From positions 34,273,041-34,337,040 of the forward strand of contig CM067069.1 in assembly GCA_033980235.1 (NCBI GenBank): 64,000 nt of DNA. The letters run 5' to 3'. This stretch comes from Diadema setosum. Its lineage: Eukaryota > Echinodermata > Echinoidea > Diadematoida > Diadematidae. The notes under the pieces are model-generated. The model was not told the origin of the DNA. It saw only the letters and a list, made by a program, of their open reading frames with translations, and made no database searches. Below, piece after piece: positions 46,953 to 60,100 of the stretch (its first letter is position 1; each line of letters opens with the position of its first letter). The position numbers and the translations under genes were made by a program.

Positions 46953-49900
46953 ATCATTTTATCATCTTCGAAGTTCACGGGATCAAACATTATTGAAATA
47001 TCCATCGGGGAAAATCAAAAGTTACTCTTGGTGACAGGGCATTTTTGTACGCTGCACCAAAATAATGGAATAATCTCCCTTTGTTTGTAAGACAAGCAGT
47101 TATAATTAATGAGTTTAAGGCCAGGTTAAAAAGTCATCTTTTGAAGTAGTGTATTTTCTGTTTGAATTTCTTGTATGCATGTCATTTTGTAATGCGCAGT
47201 AGAGTATATCATTATAGTAGCTGCGCAATATAAATGTCCTTTTATTATTATTATTATTATTGTTGTGTAGGGAAATGGGGATTTTGTAACTCTACCCTCG
47301 TTAATTGTTAAACACAGTTTTGATGATTCCCACCATGCAGGGCTTGTCCCCAAGGCACTGCTAAGATCGAAAACGGAACTAGATACTGCATCCACGAATG
47401 CGCTCGTCCGTATTGTCTGATTGCACTGCCTGAAAGTCACCTTGAGGTGAGTTTGGTGACGCCGATCTCTCCTGAACTGTTTAGTTTGTTTAATTGCTAA
47501 TTATATCAAGAATTGTGTGTGTGACATTATCGAATGAGACAAATCAAAGAAAGAGGATCACTGTGAAATATTGGGAATCGACAACGACGCATTGCTTGCA
47601 TATGAAGATGAAGTACATGTAGCACCCATACAGAAGTTACTTAGATTCTGTACTAAAAAGAATCATAACACTGTTTGTAGATTCCGTCTATTAAAATTCA
47701 AGAAATGAATCGTTTTCATCCTCTCCTCAGCTATATCAATTTATAACAATATGAATGTAAAATTATATCTATATATCATGTATAACATTATATACCGTAA
47801 ATATCGTATATCAATAACCATAAAAAAAATTACATATCATTTACCAAAATTATAAATTTTGTCAGCCTTAATTTTATGAAGGGGCATCATAACTTTATAA
47901 TATCTAATCCACTGATATCATTGCTTCATGAAAACAGGTGAAAAAATACAATGTTTATAGTAACAATGAAGTGTAACACTCACCATTCATTGGGAGATTG
48001 ATTGAGGTTTTCAAAACCCGTTGAGGACGAGTCCCGAGTATACTCAGGCAGGAGTCTATGGAAAATGCGTATTATCAAAATTAGCCCGTCCTCAACGGGT
48101 TGAATTAATTACGCACGAGGTACTTTAGGCCATGAGGCCTATATACCCCGGAATTTACGGTAGTCGGTTATCTATTCAGTCTTGTATTTCTTTATCAACT
48201 TTGTTTTGTTACGCTGCCTATGTATTCATTTTACTTGTTTTTCATCATGTACACTACCCTTCTGTCCTGCCCTTCATAGCCATGTTACACTTGTGAAGTG
48301 GAGAATGGAACGGGGAGGCTGTACGACTGTCGGGGATCTCACGTAAATGACACAGCCACCTACGGGGTCCAAGACGTCCACTATGTGCTACACGTGGCTG
48401 CCTTGTCGGATTCCTGTGTTGGAGGCATTTTGGCTTTTGCTAGTCCGTGTTATTTGAGATCCGGTGATTACAGGTGTGTTGCAGTATTGTTCTGGTCACT
48501 TGAAGACTAGTCAAATAAAAGCAACAACCTACATCAACAACGTCTTATGTGTCACATCGTTATGGATAACGTCATTTTTACATGAATGTCAGGTTAAGAC
48601 CCTACCAATTACTGTATAATTATCATAATTTGAATAAATATCATTTTCTGAAAGATGTCCAGGATTTGTTCTCAATTTTTGCTATGTATAATCCTATCTA
48701 TATTTATCGTGTTGTTTTCTTCGTGTTTGCCTGCATTCATTTTATTCATTGATAGATTTCAAACAAAATTTTGAAACAAAATCCATGTATACTGGTAACA
48801 AATAAAAGTGCTGGATTTTTAAATGAGAGAAACATACTTCTTAAAATACATTTTACACATGTGTATATAATGGCATATATTACACATAATATTATGTCAG
48901 ATTCATCACTTCCATCAACTTTATTTCTTTTTTACTTTTTTAATCTATTTCCAACAATCTTTATTGACTTGTGTTCTTTTTTTTAGTAATGTCCTGTTGA
49001 TATTTTTTTGTATATGATTGTATTTTGTATATTATTAATTGTACTGTATATGATATATAAAGTAAGATGAATATCTATCTATTCTCATTCACATTCATGA
49101 AATTCTTCACTCGAGTTGTTTCCATTGCACCTGATTATTACTGTTCTCATCATCCAATCTCCAGACCATTGATTGGCTTCATTAATATGTGTCCTCGGTG
49201 GATAGACTTTTTTGCCCAGTTTGATGAGGGCATTTTCGACATCATCATTCAGCATGAAATATTCCATGCATTAGTAAGTATAGTCTCAAATCACCCCTTT
49301 CCCACTTTGTCTCACATGTCAGGTCTTGAACAAAATTAAACGTTGGAGAATTTTGTTGAGGTTTTATAGATTTTCTTCGGCATGTACTCCGTGGAGATTA
49401 TTTAATCACCTAATAATAGCACATAAAAAGATATACTTGGGCAATATGTCATTCATTTTGAGAAAGCAGTAGACCTTCATAATTATAATCACTTTCAAAA
49501 ACCATTATGAGGCTAAATTTTGAATCCGGGACGTTAGTTGTCAGACTATTAAAGTTACATTGAACTCGTTCCTTGTCGAGAAGTTACTACAAGAGAGGGT
49601 TACTACGGGTGATATGCATTTCACCAAAATCGTTTAACAACAATGACAGTGGGCGCCTCAAGTAAATTGTTAAAAAAAAACAATGGTTCGCTTACTTTCT
49701 ACACTCAAAAAATGCCGAGACAAAAAAAAAAAAATCAGCAAAATGGCTATTGATATGGCCACATATTTTAAAGCTTCATTTTCAAAAACCACAACAAGCT
49801 AGCCTTGGACTGGCTCCAAACAGTCTCTCGGTTCAACACCTTGACAGTGCCATAACGCTGTGAGCACACGAGTTGGGCTCAGAGACATCATATTATACAG

Positions 49901-51606
49901 AACCTCAGCCGTCGATAAATGTGCAAACTTTCAGTCAATTTCTTTGTAAGCTGTCAATATATATTATAATGGTACTGTACTTTTTACCATTACCTTCTTT
50001 CCCTTGTCAAGGGCTTTAGCCCCACACTGTATGCCTTCTTCAGAGATGAAAACGGTGATCCGAGGACTCCCGTCAACGAAACAACAGGTCTACCCGAAAT
50101 CAACTACGAGTAAGTTGCGTCCAGCTTGTGGGCATTCGTTCAGGTGTAAAAAAAGCATGAAATATTTGGAGAAAGTGATGCCTTAATTGACCCTCTTAAA
50201 CTGGAAACCTTACACGAATATCGCATCATAATTGAGAGTGTGTCTAATGAGCAATTTAGTAGAATTCAATGTGTGCTATGAAGATGACATGAGGTATTGC
50301 AATTTTCGCCTGAAGAAAATCACCTATATAGAACTGTAGGACGGTATAATAATTATTATAACGACAGATCCTAAGCTGCTCGAGGAAGATTAACATTTTT
50401 CATGAGCGTCAATCTATTCTCTGCCTCGTTTTTTTTTTTTTTTACAAAGTGCCTGTGAGAATTAGTCCACGACATATGACTTAAGGAATAGACAATAGAC
50501 ATTATAAAGGACTGTATGATTAAGACATTTACTTTTTTTAGACGTCTAGTTCTTGCAATAAGCATTAGACGGATTTTAGCAACGATTATTGCCAGAAGAG
50601 TCGAAGAGTGACAAAAGATGTGAATAAGGGGCTCGGCAAGTGGGAATATTACGGCGATGTTATAGTTTTCGGCACTTTGAGGTGGTTATAGAACTGGTTG
50701 GAGTGTATAAACAACATTTCTTATCTTCTGTGTCTTTTTTCATCATCAACATACTGTGTTCTACTATTATTCAAGGCTTGGTGTATACCAGTGGAGTGAT
50801 GCTGTTATTAAGGAAGTGACATTAGACTGGGATGTCAGAGACGGCGTGTTCAATCGTACCGTCCGACTCTTCGTCACTCCAAATCTAGTGGTGAGTTGAA
50901 TCAGAATAAACTACTTCTCCTACAACATAATATCAATGTAATTATCTCATGGAATTCATAAATGATTTCATTGCAAAATGTATTTGGACATGGGCTGCAT
51001 AAATATGTCATTATTTGGATGATTATTAACATCATTAATATCGTTGTCACATTTTACAACAAAATATCCGGCTCCAATTTCCTTTCCATAGATTTACATT
51101 ATCTTTAAACAAATTCAAAAAAGGAGAACGGAACCCCCCCCCCCCCCCGGAAAAAAAAATTATATATATATATATATAAAAATGATAGATCTGGAATTAA
51201 CATTTCGGACGATTCTTTGATTAAGTCTACTCGGTCAGTGGCGGTTATGTAAAACTTGGCTCAGCTTGAAGAGTTTTGTGGAAAAACGGAGGGCGTTTTA
51301 TTATCATAGTGCATTATATCTCTCATGTATATTCATATGTATGTATGTGATATATTATATGAGAGAGAAAGAGAGAGAGAGAGTTTTTCGAAAAAAGAGG
51401 GGCAGGTAGACACAAAATTCTGATAATTCTTCGCGTCTTTTTACAGAGGGAGGCGCGGGAACATTTCGGCTGTCCAACACTCGAAGGAGTGGAGATAGAA
51501 GATAACATGGGACAAACAGGAGGAACCGGTCTCGCGCACTTCGAGCAACGAATCATGGGAGTAAGTTTCCTATCCTCTCTTCTCATGTTGCTTGATTTCT
51601 TTTTTC

Positions 51607-51637
<31 letters not shown>

Positions 51638-53644
51638 TCGCGTACATGACCCATAGAAATAAAACAGTAAAATTGTTTGTTGTCTTTTTTTTTACAACAG
51701 GGAGAAGCCTTGTCAGTAGAATAGTATGTCTTTACTTTTTCGCCTCCACATTTTACACTTTATAGAAGGTCGTAACTTGCAGTCGAAGTGTGTATTTATA
51801 ACTCTTCTGCGTATTGTGAACTTGGAAGATGTCTCCTGAGGTTTTAATGGAAGTGTTATGAAGCAGACTGACACGAATATAGAAGTACATAAGACTACAC
51901 TAAGCAGATTGTTTAATGATTATCGATAGCTATAGAAAGCTTGCTTCTTGAGAATTCGACTTCTTTTTGTGTGTCTTTGAATGTATCACTGAATTTGTTT
52001 TAACAGGCCTGCCAGTACTGCTGATATTCCTGGTTAATTCCGTTGTCCTCATTCATTTTACAGTGAAATAGATGAATGGCGCAAAATACTAAGATGTCCA
52101 TCGGGCGTAAGAGATTAAAATATTTGTCAATATACGTTTCAGATAGGTATTAACCGTTTCTCCCTCAAATGGTTTGAAAATTGTTTATCTGACCGAAAAA
52201 TAGTAACTAGTATAGGTAATTGTACCTCTGAAGAACTGGATATTAAGCTCGGTGTTCCACGGGGATCGATATTGGGTCCATTGTTGTTTATTATCTTTAT
52301 AAACTACTTACCTTTCGTATTTAATTCATGTAAAGTGTATTTATATGCACATGACACCGTCAGTTTACTTTTCTCACAAAGACCCGTGCACAAACAGTAC
52401 AAACAACTTTGAATAAGGAATTATTTATCTTAGACTGTCGGATGTGTAAGGACAGACTGAGAGTTAATTATGACAAAACTGTGAGTATGTTTATTGGTAG
52501 TAGACATAATGTTGAAAAGATACAACAGATTGGATTTGAGTATAAAAGGTCACAAATTATTCAGGTGAAAAGCTTGACATACCTATAGGACTGTCCATCG
52601 ATGACGAACTCAGATGGAACGTGCATGTAAATCATCTGTGTGAAAACTTAGACCGCATGATTTCCTTCCTTTGTCGTTTGAGACATTAAGTAAACAGGAA
52701 TTCTTTGAAAATTGATATGCAGAAATTTTATTCTACCTCATTTCGATTATGCAGGTGTAATTTAGGAGTCCTCATGTGAAGAATCAACTGCAAAAACTGC
52801 AAAGTAGAGCAGGAAGAATTATTCTGAAGATTAATCCTAAATTACACTTGTCTGGTATGTCAATGCGTGGCATATTACAGTGGGAAACGTTGAAATCTTG
52901 TCAAAAATTTCATATCGGAGTGATGATTTTCGAAATTTGAATAATTTAACACCTACGGCCTACTTACCTACACGAAAATATATTCTATTCCCCCAACCCT
53001 ACCAATTTCGGCACCGTAGCCTCTGCCTTCCAAATCCTCGGACAAACTTTTGCAAACGTGCATTTTTCTATCCAGGGGAGCCAAATTATCGTATAACAGC
53101 CTTCCGCCTACTGTCCACTGCACGTCACTGAACGATTTTAAACGGCCCTTTCTGAATCAGTTTAATCTCAATTACATAAATCCACCTATTTGCTTAGAAA
53201 CAGAAGAAATGTATTTACACACCGACCGCAAGAAAGTTTATATTGCCTTGAGATCTTGTACAATATTGCAATATAAAACAATGTTTGATGAGAATATTAT
53301 AATTTTGCATTTTTATATGTTACCTTCTACTCTCTTTTTTCTTTCCTAACCCTTTATAAATAGGTCCCCATGGAAGACCAGCGCCACCAGAAAATTACAA
53401 TTGATTATGGGCTATCCAGCCGTTATCTTTATCTATTCCTACATTCTATTCTTTTTCGTATATCGATGACACCTCATACTATTCATTTGCTATGTATTAA
53501 TGTTTCATTTTATGCATGATGTATATTCATTTTCCTTGTACCTTATGATGTCTTTTATATCTGTATGTATGTTTACGACGGAACTGAAACAAACAAACAA
53601 ACAAACAGATCATTGCTGCCGTAATCTTTTCCCGTCTCCCCCCC

Positions 53645-53685
<41 letters not shown>

Positions 53686-56600
53686 CATCTCTTTTCCTCT
53701 CTCTTCCTCTCTTCCTCTGACTTACTGTAGGGAGAGAGTATGACGGGTTTTATCAGCTTCCTTCGGATTTTCTCTCGCTTCTCCCTCGCCTTCTTCGAAG
53801 ACACGGGCTGGTACAGCGCCAACTACGACCAGGCTGATCCTTTCAATTACGGCAAGAATCTTGGCTGTGATTTCGTCACAAAGAGCTGCAAATGGTGGAT
53901 GGATACTAAGAGATCCAGGTGAGGTTCTTTAAGTTCAACCTTCGGATTTTGATACTGACATTATAGGAAAGTGTATATACCTCACTATAGTGCACCAGAA
54001 AATACTGTACTTATGCTTAGACCAAGCTCATGTTTTTCTTCTAAAGAAATCCTTTCTAACCAAGCATTGTATGAAATTCAACAATGTGATAAAAAGAACA
54101 CAGTTACTATCAAGCCTACAACCAAGCATATGTAAATGATATCAATTATGAATTCAAGTGCTGACGAAATGTGTATAGTGTGTATGACACTGCATCTGAT
54201 AAAAGGGAATAAAATTGATCCCAGTACAGACAATAAACCCATTCACCAATTTTTCATACGAAATCTGAAGCGAGTGAAAATATTGACCATTTTACTTTTC
54301 AGATTAACTTCGAAGTCTGCTCCTTTGAATGCTCTTTAATCAGACGATGGGGCCATATTGCTGTGAACCTTCAGCATCATCAACAAAATTGAGTTTCTTT
54401 ATTTTTCCCTTGCAAAGAGAAGAGTCTATAGAGCCCTTCTGTGACCAAATCAACACTCCCCAGTGTGACGTAGAGAGAGGGTTCTCAGGCAGGTGTAACC
54501 TAATGCGATTTGATCAACCTCTTCCAAGTCTTTATCAGGTACTTCAAGAAAACTACCCAACCATCTCCAAATTACTCCTATCTACATAACGTATATAATG
54601 TATCACTTGCAGGGTATTCTAGCAAAATGTGATCGTACAAATTTTATTATGAAGTCTGGTAATCATCAACGAATGCCTATTTTCAATATTTGCAAAGTAT
54701 CAGCTCCTTTGCCATCCTCTCTAAGTTTATTCCACTATGGTCATTTTGGTATAGATAAGACGGAAGTCATTGAAAAGGATACAGTATACATGCAGTGGTA
54801 TATAAATGCCGTATTACAAATTATCCTTTGTCGTACTATTCTCGCAGCTACGGTTTGTCAATGAATTAACATACATAGAAATCAATAATTTTTCACTGTT
54901 TTTTTTTCAAAAATCAATCATAACATAATAGCATTTTTTTCATGTACAATTTGAATAATCAAATATATCTTCAAATTCACATCTCGAGTGTATCCCTTGT
55001 AATGTTAACAAATATCTTACCAGACTGCGTGCAAGTGGTTGTGCAAATATTGGTACAATCACTAAAGTAGCCATAGTACATGTCTTTTCCCTACTAGAAA
55101 GAACACAGTGTCCCACAGTGTGAAGCGCAATGTGAATGACAGTCTGAGCAAAATTTGAACACAGTATGAGATCTCTTCATGTTGTTGAATTCAAGCGTCT
55201 TAATATTATGAATACATTGTGAATCATCGAGTCATAGTGTGGAACAGAACGTTCAGAGTGTGAGTACTCTAAGAAAACCACACCACAATGTGAAATCACT
55301 TTTAACAAACTGAATTCGAGTGTTTTCACATAGCCGACAGGCAGAACACACTGTGAACACATTGCGGGACCCTGTGTTCTTTCCAGCAGGGATGTTTCTT
55401 CGGATTCGTCGGCAGAAATATTTAGCAGATATCAGATTAGATGATTATCATATCATATTTCAAGCGACTAACAATCTATTCCGAGATATTGGGGCGTTTT
55501 GTTTATTCATAAAATGAATTTTCTAAAATGCTTCTCATTACGGACCGCACCTCGACTCTGGAGAGGAAAGAACATTTGAAGTTTCTTTGTAAAATGTAAG
55601 AAACATGCAGTCGAGGATCTTTCGGATATGACTACTGCCGACAATGCGTAATGAGAGCCATTTCGCTTTCTCGGACATTATATTTGAAGAGACGCATGAC
55701 ATGGATGGATGATTAATGTTTAACGTGACCTATTTTTTGTTTTTTATTAAATGATATAATTTTTTTTCTTTCCTCCTTTTTCAAATTATATAATTTACTC
55801 AGCATTTCTCAAGGCATAAAACAATGTAACAATAGACGAATTAATACATGTACGAACTTACAACAAAGAGAAGAAAAGGGGCAAATCATCAATGAAAAGA
55901 AAAAAAGGGGGAAAACAGAAAAGAAGCAAAACTTCTCGTACCTTAAAACAATTGATGAATGAAATGAGCCAGGCCAGCTTAATTGAGCTAGAATTTAATC
56001 GAATCCAATAGCAACGAAACAGAGTTTACTTCACCCTATATTCATATATTATATGCTTTTTTTTTTCGTAAATAGTCCCACTGTATTGAGTTTCCCGACT
56101 GGTACAGAAAAACTACGTACACGCTTCCCACAGACCCGGCACAGAAAGGATGAGTGGAAAGTGACGAGAAATATCTGTTCAATCCAAAACAAAATTATAG
56201 ATATATACTGCTATGAACAGTGAACTATTATAAGGAACACGGTTTTATAAATCAGAAAGACGTTTCCTTTAAACGCATTTCCTCTCAAAACACATTTTGG
56301 GTTTTGTTTTTTTCCAGTACGTGTACTTTGACTCCTTGCCGGGCGTACAGAACGAGACGGAGCTTGCCTACTATGGCGGACTGTATGGAACGGCTGACCA
56401 CTGTCCGTATGTCACTGTAAGTTGAACTGAAATGAAGATAACTAAAACTCACGTTGGCTTAATTGGAATACAGATTTAACATTACTTTTTTGATCGCTAC
56501 CAAATTGTACTACAATGAAGTTTCAAGTTTACTTTTATTGCTTTCATTGTGTTTTCTTTCTTCAATTACCCTATACATGCTTTATTGAAATTCTGCCTGT

Positions 56601-57098
56601 GCAATCATACACATTTCACACTCAAAAGTTGTCAAGCAATGTATTAGATACTACATATAAACCGATGTAGTTGCCACTACACTTTGTAGTGAAGACATAA
56701 AGGTATACCACTGTCCTTGATTTCTGAGTTTAAACGTGTCAGTGCGGTATTTATTCTTTCGTTTTAAGATTAGATTTAGTCAGAGCAGCTGTAATTAACG
56801 ATGTAGATTTACTCCAAGCTGAAAAAACGAGTCTTGTTATATCTTTAGAAAATCAAAGATGTCAATCAGAACATTTTTCACTCATCTCAAAAGCAGTGAT
56901 AATTTGGATTCCAGAAAACTGCGACTTTTTAACGTCACTTTGCTGGATTTCGCCAACTTTAGAAACGATGAAATCAATTCCTTTGGCCTAAGAGTTGACA
57001 TGCTTTATTATGTTTGCGTACTAAGTATGTTTATATTTTTGTCCCCGCCGAACGAGTTCGAGCAGGGGACTATGAAACGGGCTCCGCACGTGTGTGTG

Positions 57099-57135
<37 letters not shown>

Positions 57136-60100
57136 ATGTGTGCGTCCGTGTGTGATTAAAATGTTCAATTTGCTACTTCTCTGTCATTTATAAGCCAATT
57201 TTGATTCTGTTTGCTTTATATGATAGCACTACATGGGAGCTTTGAAACTTCTACACAGAATTTCAGTTGTGACCTTTGACCTTGACCTTTGACCTATATT
57301 GTACATTTTGCTACAAAATGCTACTCCGCCATTTCTAGCCCGATTTCGATTCCGTTTGCTTTATGTGATGGCACTAGGTGAGGGCTTCAAAACTTCTACA
57401 CAGAATTTTGACCTTTGACTTCTTTGACCTTTGACCTTGATTTTTTGCCTATATTGTACATTTTGCTACAAAATGTTACTCCTTCGCCATTTCTAACCCG
57501 ATTTCGATTCCGTTTGCTTTATGTGATGGCACTAGGTGAGGGCTTCAAAAATTCTACACAGAATTTTGACCTTTGACTTCTTTGACCTTTGACCTTGATT
57601 TTTGACCTGTATTGTACATTTTGCTACAAAATGCTACTCCTTCGCCATTTCTAACCCGATTTCGATTCGTTTGCTTTATGTGATGGCACTAGGTGAGGGC
57701 TTCAAAACTTCTACACAGAATTTTGACCTTTGACTTCTTTGACCTTTGACCTTGAATTTTGACCCATATTGTACATTGGCTACAAAATGCTACTCCTTCG
57801 CCATTTTCTAACCCGATTTCGAGTCCGTTTGCTTTATGCAATGGCACTAGGTGAGGGCTTCAAAAGTTCTACACAGAATTTTGACCTTTGACTTCTTTGA
57901 CCTTTGACCTTGATTTTTGACCTATATTGTACATTTTGCTACAAAATGCTACTTCCGGCGGGGACATATATTACGCACCGCGTAATTTCTTCTTTTCCTT
58001 GTATGTGATTATGATTGTCGACTGGTACTGTGAGGGTTAATTTGGCATATTCTAGCAGGGACAGTTACCTTTCAAAGTTCTTTGTAGTATTTTTTTTCTG
58101 TCTTCATCAAGATTTTCACAAGTAGCAGAAGGAACATTTGTGACACTGCACCTCAAAACAAACAAAAAGACATGAATTTTTAGTTAAGACCATATCCTAA
58201 AAGAGCAGACTTTAAGCTTTAAAATGATGTATAACTCAAATCAAATGGACCATCCTAACCTATCTAAATATTAGAAAGAAAGCACAAACTCAGGAAAAGC
58301 GTGAACTGAGAAAAGAGGCTCTGAAGTACAGTGTCTATTCAAGCGCTTAATCTTTACCAAACCGTGCTGGCTGTGCGATGAATGGGACAAAAAACAGGAA
58401 GTAAACCACCAGAGTAACAACAATGAAGAGATTATCAGATTAAACTGAAATTAAGCATGCCTCATTAACACATTCTGTCCATAATCAATGCCAACTTTCA
58501 AAGCAGTAGCACTATCCATTCAAAAGTTATTAGAGTTGAAAGTGAAGAGTGTGGACAAGGTTTCTCAGAAATAAAAAAGGGATTCTAAAGACACACCTAA
58601 TCACACTATTCTACCAAAAATGTTAGAAATAAACTGCTAAAAAAACACACTTTCCTGCCCGTTTTGTGATACCAAATTTTGGTAAACTGTAAAAGAAGAC
58701 CCGCTCTTTCAAAAAATATGAAAAAGTCAAGTTCGTCTAGGTTGACCCATTTCACTTATTTTCAGTCCTCACGCAAAATCAGTGTGTGCGACTTTATGTT
58801 CGTTTTGAGGTGCACGGTCACATTTATTCTCAAGGTAGATCTGTTTACTTTCTTTTAATTTCTGCTATAGGTTGATGTGTTTGTTTGGATGTTTGTTTAT
58901 CAGTTTGTTTTTATACGTCTATTTTTGTATATGACTCGTTAACAGGGGAATGTATATGAGTTGGGAAACGACTACAGGAGGACAACGTGTGAAGCAGGTA
59001 AATAATAATTATGTGTTATATTCTTCCTTAATTGAAATTGGTTTGTGTGGTCCCTGATGACCAGAATGATAAGGAGCACGGCCGTGAAATTAAGGCAGAC
59101 ATAATGAAATGTGATTATTTTAGTAGTAGTGATTTGGAATCTAGTAATGAGATCGTGTGTCTAATGAACCTACCCATGTGTATTTTGTGCCACAATGAAC
59201 TGTGCACATTTGCTTTAGGATGCTTAATGCATGCTCGTGTGATACTCATGTCGAGTTGTTATGTCTTAATATATTGCGATATTATGCAGGTATATACATA
59301 CTTGCACGAAACTATGTTGATACAGTACACAGGAGAGAAATTGTTGATTGCTTTTTAGTAAAGATTGTTGAAATGCAAATTATAATAAGCCTATGCGTCT
59401 TCCATCAAATATTATACAAATATACTTGGCCTTGAGAGTTTCTTGTTAAAACTATGGGCAGAGGTGACTCCAAACTAGTACTATTCACTGAGGGGCGCAG
59501 CCCCGAAGTGAATAGTGCTAGTTTGGAGTCACCGAGGCCCATAGTTTTAACAAGAAACTCGAAACTAGGCAAAGTATATTTGTTTTATATTTTGGATCAA
59601 AAATTTGAATAAAAAGTGAAAATCATTATAGGCCTAAGCTTAGCCTAACCCCGGGACGCTCCGTGTACACAGTCACACTGCAACACTGCGTGTTGGGGCT
59701 GGTCGCAGTTTAGCCGCACTGCGGCGGCAGCGCAGCGCCTGCAATACGCAACAGTGCGAGAGACCGGAAATTGAAAAGCGTAGCAGCCGCGGCACCGCCA
59801 GAGTTGCCCGTCGCAGGTATCCAAGCGCTCGTATGGCCGCTGCAAACCTGAACACTAGAATTCGGGACCGGACGTGGACGGACCACGTACACTTGATTGT
59901 AAAGAAGGGTGATTGTGACATCATTTTGCAAATAGTATACTATTTGCAAAATGTCGTCATAAAAGTGACGTCATTTTGCAAATAGTACTTCATGGAGTGT
60001 CAAACACACCAACACTCTAAAATAGTTCAAAATACCTATAATCACGTGAAGCTCTTTTAACCAATCAATGGAAGACAAATTTTTGATCCAAAATATAAAT

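Larger units (their letters stand above)
44666..47340. other. Protease intron 3, repeat-bearing
   Basis: It contains two CCAAT-core MITEs (45495-45668 and 46711-46863) and a LINE 3' fragment (46955-47265). Confidence 0.6.

Noticed and set aside
59645..59949. Minus-strand cysteine/arginine-rich proteins
   Set aside because: Three overlapping frames are open because of GC-rich composition inside a mobile element; no domain was recognised.
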